From positions 248,001-312,000 of the forward strand of contig JAVXUO010003229.1 in assembly GCA_033065855.1 (NCBI GenBank): DNA of 64,000 bases, read 5' to 3'. A program made the translations under genes and the position numbers. Under the pieces are notes generated by a model. It was not told the origin of the DNA and searched no databases. It saw only the letters and a program-made list of their open reading frames with translations. This document shows, one piece after another, positions 52,318 through 64,000 of the stretch (position 1 is the stretch's first letter; each line of letters begins with the position of its first letter). The stretch comes from Escallonia rubra (taxonomy: Eukaryota > Streptophyta > Magnoliopsida > Escalloniales > Escalloniaceae).

Positions 52318-54297
52318 CAGGCCGATAAAGCCAGGATTTGTTTTTCAGTTTAATTTTTTTGAATTTTGTATATTTCGGTATTATTCTTTCCCGTAAGCTT
52401 TTGGATTTGAACAATTAATCAACTAAAATTGTAATGCCAAATCCTTACTTATCTTATCTACGTTAAGTAGCAATAAAATTATTTCATTTTTGACAAATTT
52501 TGTATTTGTTAAAAATGAATTTTGTTCAATATCAGAATTATTCTTTCCTGTAAATTTTTGGATTAGAACATTTAATCAAGTCAAATTGTAATGTCAAATC
52601 CTTACTTATGCATGTTTAGTAGCAAGAAAATTATTTCATTTTTACCAAATTGTTCGTTTTTGAATTTAGACATTTATATTTTTCGAGAATTCCGAACACC
52701 CAGGGCTTATGAGTGAAGGACAAAGAGAGTTATAAACCGATTATCAAAGATAGCAAAGGCAGATCTCCAACAACGAATTAATCCATGTATGTTAAAGAGT
52801 GGTTTCATCTTTCCGGTTCACTTGTGTTTTTGATTGCTGGAAAACAAAATTCAACGTCCGAAAGTTTTATTTCAAGAGCGCGGGATATAAATGTAGTATG
52901 ATAAGCATATATTGTAAATTCATCAATTTAATTTGTGTTGTTTTCTGGCAAAAGTTATTGGAAAACTTTGCTTCAACTCAAATTTTTCTTGTTCATTCAA
53001 AATTCCTTTTTTAACGCATTATTGCTATTCGCACAATCCACGCTTTTAAAAAAGGTAATTCTAACTACACTATAGTTTTTATGAATTGCGTTAAATTTTA
53101 AAATAGTGCCGCATAATCGGTCTCACTTTGGAAAATATTAAAATAGTGCCCCACATAATCGGTCTCACTTTGGAATAGAATCTTTAACGATAAAAATATA
53201 GTGCAAGTCGAAAAAAGTGAATCGAATTCCTTTCCTGAAACATTGACTCAGTCAAGTGTTAAAATATTAGTTTTACTCACGAATATGAATAATTTTGAAG
53301 TAACGCCGCACTGAAAAAATTCACCGAAGAAGTGATGAATCCAGAAGGCAGCCGCAGGCGAAGAAGAAGTCATGTAGTAGCAACTCTTATCGAGCTGCCG
53401 GTAGTTTCGGCTTTTTTCTGGGAGCGCCGCTGGTTTAGGGTTCTAGTTTTTCACTTGGTCGTTGTACGAGTATTTAAATCAACCTCTTGTTTACCTCGTA
53501 CAGTGTCTGGATACCGTCGAAGGCACCCACAGCTTCCACTTTGCATCTTTAAGGAGTTTTGCAATTTGCAACTTTCAATTCAAGCTGTATACTTTTGTGG
53601 TAGTAGACTAGTGGACCGTGAAGGAGTCCATGGCTGGCTGCACGCTGAATGAGATATCACAGTTGCCAATCCAGCTTTCTCGTTGACGGGCTTAGCTTAG
53701 TCTTTGCAAAAATAAATTCAAGCAGAGTAAGAATGATGCAGGACTACTACATCTGGTAGCCCCAAACAGCCCCAGTGGAGCAAATTTTACGAATTCTGGG
53801 CCTGAGACTGGGCCTGTCAAAGGCTGTAATGAGAGCATTTATAAACAATATAAGGTATTCATGAAGAAATATACACGTATTCATGAAGCAAAGAGTGATG
53901 TAATTGTCCTTATGATTTTTTCTACTTTATTGCTGAGATTCTCTTTAAGATTTTAGAAGATTAACAAGAAATCTAATCTATCTATATATATGAAAGTCGA
54001 AACTGAGAGAAAGTGGTCACGTCACCGCCTATGTGGATATTCTCTTATTTTGTGACGTGGATTTAATTCATTGTTATATAAACTCAATTTTAATTACTTA
54101 CATTTATCGCTTTATATTTTTAAATTCGGTTCTTTCTCACCGATCAATTAAAATTTTCTTTACCAACTTAATTTTAAATTTTAAAAGTAATATGCAATTA
54201 TAGCACCTTAATCAAGTTTCTGTAATTATCATTTCCTCGTTAGTCTAATTAATATATGATTTAACAACTTGTTCCCAACTCATTCTGGTCGCACCCA
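52318..54297. other. Intergenic with small tandem duplications
   Basis: A duplication of period about 156 lies at 52361-52516 and 52517-52652 in the 3' flank of the ERF gene. A second pair of 40-base units sits at 53101-53140 and 53141-53180 around AATAGTGCC and AATCGGTCTCACTTTGG. A 106-residue open frame at 53332-53652 shows no family feature. No gene was seen. Confidence 0.5.
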
Positions 54298-54989
54298 ATG
54301 GCCCACTGGGGGTCCCGTTTTGCGTGTACACATCGACACGGTCAACGGTCAATTTTTCAACGCATTGAACTGATCAAAATGTGCAAGCACAAGTCACGTG
54401 CATTCTTCGCTTCGTGCACGATTTTGGCGCCGATTTTCTTACTTCGGCGTGACTCACGTGACCGCCGGCATGCTTTGGTATTCAACCATTAGGGTCGGCC
54501 TCAACCTCCCCCTAGGGGTCAGCCTCGACCTCCCCCCCAGGGGTTGGCCTTTGGCCTCCTCTTTCACACTTTCACTTCTCTTCATAGCGCCTTGCGTCTT
54601 CGCGATGCCCACTATCGCCCACGCGCCGACCCCGCAATGTCCGTCACCCATGGTCGCGCCCTGCCTCCATCACACTCGTCGCCCATGTCCGCGCTCCATC
54701 GTCGGGACGTCCGTCGCGCTCAAGCACGTGCTCTCACCACCAACTTTCATCATTTACAGATTACATTCCCCATTTTTGTGCAACATCAAGCACCTCCCAC
54801 ACCATCTACTCTCAGCACTATTCCCTTCCCTTGGACTCGACTATCGATTACATTGCCACGCCACACTCGACCAGTTCATTGTCTCTGTGACACCAGTCGC
54901 CTGTGCCTATGCGCAGCTCATGCATCACATTCCCCTAGCGCAACGCCCACTTTCGCGACAAAAGTCGTCGCGCCCATACGCCACTTCCA

Positions 54990-55310
54990 TCACATGTGTC
55001 CCTGGCACCAGGTATTGTTTCGCGACAGGGGTCGCCGCGCCCATACGCCACACTCATGTCTCATGCGCCACAATCATTGTCTCATGCCGTTGGCATCTCC
55101 CCCATGCGCCACAATCATTGTCTCACGCCGTTGGCACCGCGCCCATGCACAACTTCCATCACATATGCCCCTGGCACCAATCATTGTCTCATGCCGTTGG
55201 CATCACACTCATGTCTCATGCCGTTGGCATCACACTCATGCACCACAATCATTGTCTCATGTTGTTGGCATCGCGCCCGTGCACCACAATCATATTACAT
55301 GCCTCCGGGC
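54990..55310 (+). repeat. Minisatellite, imperfect unit of about 40 bp
   Basis: CATTGTCTCATGCCGTTGGC recurs with small changes near 55075, 55117, 55187, 55215 and 55251, alternating with ATGCACCACAAT. Less regular relatives extend left to about 54960. All three forward frames stay open through the array. Confidence 0.7.
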
Positions 55311-55439
55311 ACCACACTCATTCACCACACCATGCACCCCGGCCATGAACGTGGAACATGCTACGACCCACTCTCCGGACTGTGCAGCATTCTGAGGGGC
55401 TTCGCTCGCAGTGCTTCGGCATGTAGACCCTTCGTAACG

Positions 55440-56240
55440 AGATAGGCTCTTTACCACATAGGTTATCGCTGTCTTAGGTGACTTGCATGACACTAGGAAC
55501 ATATGAGATGCGATCACGTCCACTCACGTTACCAGTGATCATCAGCGCCCCTAGGACGATGACCCTTGGGTCACTCCGAGATGGGAGCAAGCCTTTGGAT
55601 GGCATTGCGCCTAGTCCGCCTGGCAGTTGGTCACAGGGACCTTCCCTCACCACTGTCAGGTTCTCTCCACGTCTCTTGATGCACCCATGTGGGATTCAAT
55701 AAGGGCTTGGACCGGTGGCTGGGACAACATACTTACTCTGATCATGCCGACGTTGTGATCAGTCTTCTCAGAAAGGTAGAGAGATGCTGTGTGGGGCAAG
55801 CAGCACGAATTTGAGAACCGGCAGTCTAACGGAGAACCGGTATTTTTGGACCCCCTGGGGACGTGTCACTCCCAGAAGACGACATGTGGCATTTGATGAC
55901 ACATACATAATGTTGTCTATAAATAGAGGACTTTGTAATTCATTCAAGGACTTTTGACTCAAAATTACTTTCTCACTCTAGAACTTAAGAGCTCTTAGAT
56001 TCTAGAATGAGAAACATAATTAGAAATAATCTTGAACATAACATTGGACTGTAGCATTGGACTCCGACGTGGACCTTAGCTTGCAATGTCAACTGCAAGC
56101 CATGTTCGTCTCAGCCTTTGTCTCTATCAGCACTGTCACTCCTTACGACCTGTCTGAGAAGCTTTGTTCTCTGCCCATAATCCACCCTCAATGTCTCTCA
56201 CTTTGTATAGCTGTCAGCTTACTCGGACTGCATCCTTTGT
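55440..56240 (+). mobile_element. LTR-like fossil fragment
   Basis: The stretch has the texture of a retrotransposon long terminal repeat: a C/G-rich upstream part, a TATAAATA box at 55918-55925, and a GAGGACTTTGTAATTCATTC-type run just after it. Neither the partner repeat, primer-binding site nor target duplication was found. Its borders are uncertain and it is probably old. Confidence 0.35.
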
Positions 56241-58739
56241 GGCACCTCCACGTAGGTACGAACTCACTTTTCTTGGCATCACAACTACTCCCAAAATATT
56301 GGACAAATCCCAAAACTGAATCCTCAAGTTTAGATCCAGTACAGCTTTAGTACTCAAGTTTAAAGGTGCGTCAAAGAAGTACCCAACTTTAAAATAACGT
56401 ACTAAATCAGTATCTCGGCCGACGGACGATGAATGCGGTTAAAAAGTCCAAGGGGCAAGAATGTCATTATGAAAAAAAATTATCCTAAAATCACGTGGCA
56501 CTATCACAACTGTTCGATTTGTTGTCAAAATAAAAGAACTCTCTCTCCCCCCTCCCCGTCCCCCTCCCCCTCTCTGTGACCAATTTATAATTGTTATTTA
56601 TCACGCCATCACCCACCAAAACTCAGGGATCTCCGTCAGCCACAACAACAGGAGACAGTCCCAACAATCACCTCAGTACATGGCGGCGTTGCAACAATCA
56701 GTACATGCAACTAGGAAGTGTGCACGTAGACAAGCCACGACAATCACCTATATTTAGGTTCTCGTCATAAGCCTCTGTGCGTGTCGTACTAACTATTGTG
56801 GCTGATGTAATTTTGGGTTTTTCTAATACTACTAGAATCAAGATCATTAGGGGTACTATAGTATCTTAAACTTGGACTAGGGTCTGTTTTTTTACATGAC
56901 TTATCTAACCTGTTATATTGGTATGAGAAATAGGATATTCTTGATAGATTGCGAGTGTGTTTTTTTGTTAGCTACGCTTCCCTTTGCCAATAACTGGTTG
57001 AGAAATCATTCATAACCATGGTTATTGCCTTAAGGCAGAGTTTTTACCAAATTTGACGCAAGTGCCTATCCTTAGGCCATGCAGCTCTTTGTTCCACTTC
57101 ACCTCAGCAGAGTTAGAAAAACAGCTTGATTATAAAGCTATGAGCACTAAAGTTAGGTACTTGTAGGTGAGCACTAAAGCTAGTTCCTTGCATATGGCGC
57201 TTGTACCAGCTTCTGGGAATTGAGTGCCTCTTTTCACGGAATATAGAAGATTACTACGTTAATATGTTTTCGGTCAGATTTCCCCTAGCATTTGGTATGT
57301 GTTTGTGTTTGTGGACGATTTGCAATTAGTAGTACTGGACTGGATCCTCTGCTTTTCCCAGCGAACTTGAACCTAAGTGGACAGGTGAGCACTGAAGTGA
57401 GGTACTTGTCATGTGTGAGTTGTGTTGGCAGTGGTGAGAATCATCCAAGCTCAAAGACCGAATTTATGTGTCATGGGGGTTCTATGCTTCTCGGTGTAAA
57501 GTCATCTTTAGTCAAGCAAGCCATTATTGCTCCTAATAATTTCACAGAATATAGTATTTGGCTGACCACTAAATGCCACTCAGTAGTAGTAGATGTATAC
57601 ATCAGGTACTGTTTGGGCTCCCCGCAGATTTCACAATTTGCAGAATGTTGGTTCTTCTTGGTTTCTTTCTTTTCTTCTTTTTTTTGAGGGAAAATTTAGG
57701 AGGACTGTTGAGTTTTCTTCTTTTCTCATTGTTGTATTTGCTAGATCAACAAGCCAAACAAGAAGAAAAAGAAAACATCTTGTTCAACAAATGATTTCTA
57801 TCTGATCATAGCATACTTATAGTGACGTGGTCAGATAAAAATCTTACCACGTCATGATCCCTGCTGGTTGGTACTCCTGCTGCTGCGAAGATAAAAGTCC
57901 TGAGTTGACAACTACTTTCGGAAGATATGTCATTTTCCTGTGATGATTCTTAGTGCCAGTTAAGAGTATTAGGCATGAATGTTGGATAGTTCTCTTTGGA
58001 GTTCGATAGGAGTGCGAATGTTGGATAGTTTGTTAATAGGAGCATGCATGTTGAATAGTTTTTTATGGCCTGATGTTTGCCCCTAAAACCTTGCCTGATG
58101 TCCATTTCCCTCTTCAACAGCTATGGGGGACCTCTGTCTGCTATTTTTGTTTCTTTATATTGTTTCTACATAACAGTTGGTTAGATTTTGGATGAGAAAG
58201 ACATAACTTTTTCAGCATTAATACCTGTAGATGTAAAAGCAAGAAATGTTTATCGGATGTCATAGCATACATGCTCGTAGAAAATTTGTGGTAGCTTTAT
58301 CTGCTATTATCTTAGCCATTTTGCCATTGATGCAAGTACATTGGTGCATACTCCTTAAAATTCTTATTACCCACGTCATTTAACATGCCTTTAATTGCTT
58401 TGTTATAGGCTGAAGTTACCATGACTATGCTACTAAGGATGGCAATGAGGAAACCTTCAATGAGTTTGGTGGATGACTGCATTATAATGTCACCAGATCT
58501 CACATGTTACTTTTATTAGAGAATATTTGTTCATTTTGGTATATAACCAAGCAACTGGTGGATTTAGATGCATCAACTGAATTGTTTACTTTTAGTGGTA
58601 TTTAATAAATGCAGAATACTTGTTATCTTCAACTAATTGTGGGATATGATGCTGGATTATTATTGTCATAAGTTGTGGCATCAATTAAGAACAGGATATT
58701 CTTTATGCATATTTAATTGATTTTTGTTTTTAAAATTTT
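56241..58739. other. Intergenic, no gene assigned
   Basis: The left part (about 56300-56470) reads like the end of a MITE, with CTCAAGTTTA and CCCAACTTTAAAAT words, but no inverted partner was found. The rest is AT-rich with scattered short frames. No family was recognised. Confidence 0.4.
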
Positions 58740-59236
58740 TAGCTTCAAAATATGGTTTTTGCAACAGAATTAGGGACCAAGAATTCTATTTAGCCCTTAA
58801 ATATGATTTTTTCGACGGAAAATGCGAAGGAATTAGAGACGAATTACCGACGAAATTTTTTAGAGATGGAATTAACAACATAAAATTTTATCCTTAATGA
58901 AATTTAGCAACGAAATTGGCGATGGGATTTCCATCGCTAATGGTTATTTATATGAAAATGCAAATAAATATATTTATGTTTCCATTAATTTTTTTTTAAA
59001 TGCTAATTCTGAAAAATATGATTAGTGACCGAAATTCGATCGCTAAAATGTAAAGAATTCCATCTCTAATTAAAGAGACATTACTGATGGAACAATTCCG
59101 TCGATAAAACCTTTAGCGACGAGGGTTTAGGCCGGAACACTTGCGACGGAATTTCCCTTGCAAAATGAATTACTGACAAAAAATTGCCTTTTTGTGACGA
59201 ATTTTTTTCGTCGCTAATTGCTGTTTTCTTGTAGTG
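58740..59236. mobile_element. CACTA-type transposon end fragment
   Basis: The sequence ends at 59236 with TTTTCTTGTAGTG, the reverse complement of CACTACAAGAAAA, the terminus of many plant CACTA elements. Inside it, repeated words such as GCGACGAA, GACGGAATT and TCGCTAAT in both orientations match the usual subterminal repeats. The other terminus was not found, so the left border is a guess and this may be only one end. Confidence 0.65.
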
Positions 59237-59398
59237 CTAGTTACTTTCGGGTGTAGTTCCTAGAAGGCTAAAAGCTTTTGGGTATGACAAAATGCTCATA
59301 AGCATAGGAAAAATGGTTCTAGTGTTTGAGAGTTTGTTAATTTCCATGTACTGATTTTTTTTCCCTTATGTAATTTTATTGTTTTAATGTACTATTAT

Positions 59399-60633
59399 TG
59401 TAATACCCGCATTTTTCCTAGAGTGAATCTTTTGTAAATAAGTAAAGTTGGGGGTCAATTGTGCAATATTAAAATAATAATAATTCATAGGCTTTTCTTT
59501 TAGCTTGACACCTCATACTAGTCAAGGCTAGGCTAATTAAGGGGGGTAATAACGTTCTTGGGGTTAGGCAGTCTCGGATAAAAAAAAGAGAGAGAAAGAA
59601 GCTGACCAAGAAACATAACAAGAAGAAAAAGAAAAGAAAAACATAAGAAATAAGAAGAACAGGGCAGCTCGGGAAGGGGGAAAATAGGGAAGAACAGAGG
59701 AGAATTCAAGCTTATTTTCCCAGGGTTAAAGCAAGGATTGTTTCGGGTAGGTTATCATAGCTGCGAACCAGGTAAGGGTTTCTGTCCAAACCTCAAGCCA
59801 TTAGTTTGTTTTCGCAACTATTCTTTTGTTTATTTATGACCGTTGTTAAACTCTAAGTATACATTGATTTCGATCTATTATTGCTAAGTAAACTCTGTTG
59901 TTGAACCTGATTCAATTATTGAACTTTTGTCGATGTTCACCTTTTGTTGCATATTGAGCATTGATTTGTGTGTTGAATCTGCAATATATGTCTTTGTATA
60001 CTGACATGGGAATCTGTTCTGTTCTGAGGCGGGCGTTATAAGGCTGGTCTGAATCCTGCGTGAAACGCAGGCTAGTACCTAAATGGACTAGTATTTTGGT
60101 ACATCATGCATGTGTACATTTTCTCAACCTTGCCTGTATGGCATTGCTACTATTCATGATCAGTATCTTCTAAATGTATGTGCATCGTATCTAAATTTAT
60201 TGTTCAAAAATGTCTGAGAACAGTTATTGAAATCTCTTAACTGTTTGTTTTTAATTTGTTGTAAAGATTACTTTGAACGACCTTACTGAGCTCTCAAAAG
60301 CTCACCCTTAATTGTTTCGTTCTGCAGGTAGTCTTCAATGGTAGCTTGTGAGAGAAAAGCTAGCTTCAGGTAAGACCTTTAGGGTACTCTAGTTGGTGTA
60401 AATAGGACCCCTGCGTGTGCCTGTATAGTTAGTGTGCTTGTTAAGGACTTATGTACGAGTTGTAACATCTTAAGTCTAAAATTTCTTTTATGGAATTTAT
60501 GTTGTTGAAAGAACTTAGCGTGATGTTATATAAAAATTCAGAAGTATGACTGGTGTTCTAATCTAGGTGATATTACAGGTTAACGCCTTAGGGGTCCGGA
60601 ACAATGGAGTTTCGGATTTCCTGGGGTGTTACA
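59399..60633 (+). mobile_element. Solo LTR, Ty3-gypsy Tekay/Del-like
   Basis: The unit starts TGTAATACCC and ends GGGGTGTTACA and is flanked by an exact 5-bp duplication ATTAT (59394-59398, 60634-60638), as expected for an LTR retrotransposon reduced to one repeat by recombination. It contains ACGACCTTACTGAGC and AAGCTCACCC words found in Tekay/Del-type LTRs. No internal genes remain. The intact duplication suggests moderate or recent age; the family call is from memory. Confidence 0.75.
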
Positions 60634-60638
60634 ATTAT

Positions 60639-61170
60639 TTATTTATTTATTTTAATATTGCGCCTCGCTTCGAAAAGGTGCGTGCCTGCGCCTTTTCCTA
60701 GGCTTCAGGAACCTTTTGCGCCTTAGGTGTGCTTGCGCCTTTAATAACACTGAGTGTATATTATATCAAAATCCCAATTTAAAAAATAATATCAGTGCTC
60801 TAACGCACTTCCGCACTCATGGTTTTTTCAAATTAAACTTTTCGCATGCACACATTCGTAGCTGCTTTGCGCACGCACTACGAATGTTTCACTTAGAATT
60901 CATACATGAGAGATGGTGGTGTAGTTTATCCAAATATGTTATCTTTTCCACAGTTTCTATTCAATATTTGGGACAATATTTCATCATAATAGCTCAATTA
61001 AATTTTCACAACAAGCCTTATGAGTAACGATAAGTCCAAGTGGCTGCCTTTTTCCCTCCATTTGTAGCTTTTTTACGCTTGTGGGGAGAAACATCGTTAG
61101 ACAAAAGAAAAGGGGTAAACAAGTGGGCAGTATTTGGAAATGATGTAGAGAGCATATCTTGTAAGTTCAC
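60639..61170. other. Spacer between two solo LTRs
   Basis: It begins with a run of GCGCCT words in both orientations (about 60660-60745), a texture common in plant hAT-derived repeats, followed by AT-rich DNA. No gene was seen; a 103-residue frame at 60716-61027 has no supporting feature. Confidence 0.4.
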
Positions 61171-63040
61171 TGTTACGGCCCGAAAATTGATTAAAATTTT
61201 CGGAGCGTAAACGGTCGAATAATCGGAATTCAGAGTAAACCTTACAATATCGAAAGTTTCTCAAACGAAATCAGAAAACCTTAAAATATCATAAATATCT
61301 CAAATGGTCATTCAAAGCATGCACTAATAACTCCCAAGAGTATATCAATATCGGTCATAGGGCCCAAAGTTTTTATACAATCCAAAAATTTCTCCAACAC
61401 GGAGTTTCAAAACAAAACCTAAGCAATACCAACTTATCTTAATTAAATACACTTAAATGTCAATACTAACTCCGAAATAAGACAGCTAACTTTTGGTCAC
61501 ACAGCTAGCCCTTCAAATTCAAAATCTCACCTATTGATCACCTGAAAGGAAAAACAATAAGGGAATTAGCTGAATGCCCAGTAAGGTCGCTCAAAGGACC
61601 AATCAAACAGAAGTAAAAATATTTGAGACACAAAATTTCGGAAACACAAAAATATCAAGGTGACAGATATATCTGAATACAAAAATATCAAAGACGGACA
61701 CAAAAGTTTCAACGAAACGGGCATCAAACCAAATTTCAAATGTCAAACTATATCTGAATACAAAGACAGACACAAAGGTAAACCAGTTTCGACTGAACAG
61801 ATGTCAGACCAAATATTAAATGCCAAAATATATTTGAGTACGAAGACAGACACTAGAGAGTCATTTAGAAAGTGGTCACACACGTCATCACTGACATATG
61901 AGACCAATTCAGAAAGTAAGATCGCGATCTCTAGCTCAACTCCTCTGAGTTAGTCCACTTTTCAATCCACGTGGGTAAGTCAGAAATACATCACATACAC
62001 TGTGACATGGCTCATAAAGTTACCCAAACAAAAATCTCAAGATAATTGCCATCAAATATCGAACATGTCAAACAATTTTTGAAGTTTACGAAATAATGAT
62101 AACCATTAATCACTGAAACGAACGATATCAATACGTTAAATTCTAAGGTCAAACAAATTCGACGGAACTTGATTTCCACAAATCATAGCATTGATAACAA
62201 GTCATTCATAATAAAGTTCAAAACAAAAGAAGAAGAAGGATCACTTAACTCCATTTGAAGAAGGTCAGATTTCAAAAAGAAACTAAGGAATTACATGAGC
62301 GATTGGCCCATCGCTGATTCAAATTTCAAAAGTAAACCCTTACCTTAATCAAGCCTTTGAGAAATACCAATCCTTAAGCTCCACCTTAGAACTCCCGAAA
62401 TTCCCAAGCCTTCTCTCTTCTCTCTCTCTCTCTCCACCGCAAGGGAAAAAGGAATAGAGAACTCCAAAAAGGCTAGAAAGGGAAAAGAAAGCTATTTATA
62501 TGGGACAAAAAAATCAAGTTTGCATTCGATCGAAAATACTTTTCATTCGACCGAATCCGACAAAGGTGAAAATGGTTCAAATTTTTTATTTTTTAATTCG
62601 ACCGAAAATGAGTTTTCATTCGAATTAAAACATTTAATTCGAATTAAAACTTTTATTTTTTTTGCATTCGATTGAATACTAGTTTTCATTCGAATCAAAA
62701 CTTTTAAAGTTTTGATTCGACTGAAAACTTAAGTAGCTCATTACACACAGAAAAAAAAAATCTTTTCAATCAACCGAAAATAGGTTTTCATTCGAATTAA
62801 AACTTTTAATTCGAATGAAAATTTCAGAAAGTCACTCTACAAGATTTAAATACTTTTTGTTCGAAGCAAAATATTTTTATTCAAAACAAACCCATTTTCA
62901 ATCGAATGAAACTACTATTCATTCGACCAAAAATTTCAGAAACGTTAACAACCATTTTCTCAATATTATCTAAAAGATCACGAACTTATTTACTTAAAAC
63001 AAATAATTTCACACAAGAAAAAAAAATTCGGAGTGTTACA
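61171..63040 (-). mobile_element. Solo LTR in the opposite orientation, Tekay/Del-like
   Basis: Read on the minus strand it starts TGTAACACTCCG (63040) and ends GGGCCGTAACA (61171). The flanks TTCAC (61166-61170) and TCCAC (63041-63045) match at four of five bases, a worn target duplication. A minus-strand TATAAATA lies at 62493-62500. The segment GAGCGACCTTACTGGGC near 61575-61600 matches a block in the other solo LTR. About 62510-62990 holds many copies of TTTTCATTCGAATTAAAAC-like words. No internal genes were seen. The worn duplication suggests it is older than its neighbour. Confidence 0.65.
62510..62990. repeat. Short AT-rich repeats around ATTCGA within the LTR
   Basis: Words such as CATTCGATCGAAAA, CATTCGACCGAA and TTTTCATTCGAATTAAAAC recur many times in both orientations, each around an ATTCGAAT or TTCGAA core, giving an irregular array rich in small palindromes. 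Confidence 0.6.
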
Positions 63041-63043
63041 TCC

Positions 63044-64000
63044 ACCGAACTTAATTGTCTTCTATTCATTGTACGTTTTATTTTACTGAGTCAAATTTGT
63101 CCTCGCCTCTCGAAAATTGGTTATTACTGTTCTGCACAACGTGGTCATTTAGCCTAATTTTTATAGTTGGTTTTTGCACGTTTTCTACTGAATATAAGCC
63201 TATAAAAAGGACATAGGTTGTCTGAATAAAGCAAGTAGCTTGAAAGCCCTCTCTTCTCCTATATCCTTTATGCTTTTGCTTCTGCAGGAGCATATGGAGG
63301 CATAAAGCTTGAATGGTGGAGGATTTTAAAGTAAGTGGAGATTAGATCTAAACAAAAAAAGGTTAATGTCAAGACCACTACGTTGGTGGTCGGTGGTGAT
63401 AGGCCAAGACGACCACACTACATTTCAGGCTCCAACCATTCGATTACTCTGGTGGTGATGATACTGCAGTGACTGTTGTTGTATTCGCACTGAAATTTTA
63501 AGTAAGAAGAAAATTTTTTATTCGATTATTCTATTGGTGATTATACTGCAGCGGCTGCTACTCCTTTACATTGTATTCAAACTGAAATTATAAGCAAGGA
63601 GAAAACCTTTTAGATCAAGGCTCCCCACCATGATCATAGGCAGATTTGATGAGAGGCGATCACACCAATTCTATCAGCGTCAAGTGTCGAATTTTAATGG
63701 TATTATGATAATCCTACGCTAATTTTAGCAGTAAATCACGAGAAAACATTTAATAGTTGTCTAACGTCATGTCATCTGCTTACGTGGTGTTGGACTACCA
63801 CTAATATTATGTCAATTAAGCAAAAGTAGTAACTTGTGGACCAAATGTCCACGTGGATATTAACCCTTGACCGAACTTAATTTTCTTCCATTCATTGTAC
63901 GTTTTTTTTACTGAGTCAAATTTGTCCTCGTCTCCAGGAAATTGGTTAAAGTGGTCATGTAGCCTAGTTTCTATAGTTGGTTTTTGCACGTTTTCTTTTG
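63044..64000 (+). repeat. Direct repeats 826 bp apart, possibly a small terminal-repeat retroelement fossil
   Basis: ACCGAACTTAATT begins two copies, at 63044-63193 and 63870-64000 (cut by the window end). They share TCATTGTACG, ACTGAGTCAAATTTGTCCTCG and TAGTTGGTTTTTGCACG blocks. The left copy continues into CCTATAAAAAGG (about 63201) and an AATAAAG word, as in an LTR. Between them lies a second, about 80-base direct repeat (63438-63513 and 63520-63606). No coding region was recognised. Whether these are terminal repeats or a simple duplication cannot be decided here. Confidence 0.45.

Noticed and set aside
53332-53652. 106-codon open frame
   Set aside because: No domain, no neighbours that fit and no splice partners; chance length in this composition.
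62510-62990. Regularly spaced short repeats as a possible regulatory array
   Set aside because: The repeats vary in spacing and orientation and lie inside an LTR, so they are explained as LTR substructure.

Overview
The window is nuclear DNA from a flowering plant, almost certainly a eudicot. Genes have many short AT-rich GT-AG introns, the proteins match eudicot families, and the intergenic space holds hAT, Mutator-like, CACTA and LTR-derived repeats. No rRNA, tRNA, CRISPR or bacterial feature was seen. The genus cannot be named from sequence alone.

Eight protein genes can be built with open, in-phase exons. In order they are: a GH9 class B endo-1,4-beta-glucanase (+, 2085-4269); a sucrose synthase of the SUS3 type (-, 9681-16557); a pollen-type exopolygalacturonase of GH28 (+, 22461-24183); a universal-stress-domain pseudokinase (+, 25290-30295); the RelA/SpoT homolog RSH1 (+, 32172-42379); an unrecognised acidic two-membrane-segment protein (-, 43847-46239); a pollen Ole e 1 / root-hair protein like RHS13 (-, 47733-48722); and a group VII ERF with an N-terminal Cys2 degron (+, 51437-52317). 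Right of about 52.4 kb no gene was found, only repeats.

Gene content is informative. GH9, SUS3, RHS13 and RSH1 are, from memory, neighbours in Arabidopsis (At4g02290, At4g02280, At4g02270, At4g02260), and an exo-polygalacturonase and a GH9 are neighbours at At1g02790/At1g02800. The window therefore looks like an ancestral block from which two Arabidopsis segments were derived by duplication and loss. Several genes touch carbon supply and walls (cellulase, pectinase, sucrose cleavage, a wall protein); RSH1 acts on plastid ppGpp; the ERF is an oxygen-sensing type. There is no sign that they form one pathway.

Mobile DNA is well marked in places. A Mutator-like MITE (16960-19163, 9-bp target duplication) carries a nested hAT element (17537-18672, 8-bp duplication). 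A second hAT element (26555-28281, exact 8-bp duplication) sits in intron 2 of the pseudokinase gene. A non-autonomous element with doubled inverted arms lies at 5307-6796. Two related solo LTRs in opposite orientation (59399-60633 and 61171-63040), a CACTA terminus (59236) and several tandem repeats fill the right end.
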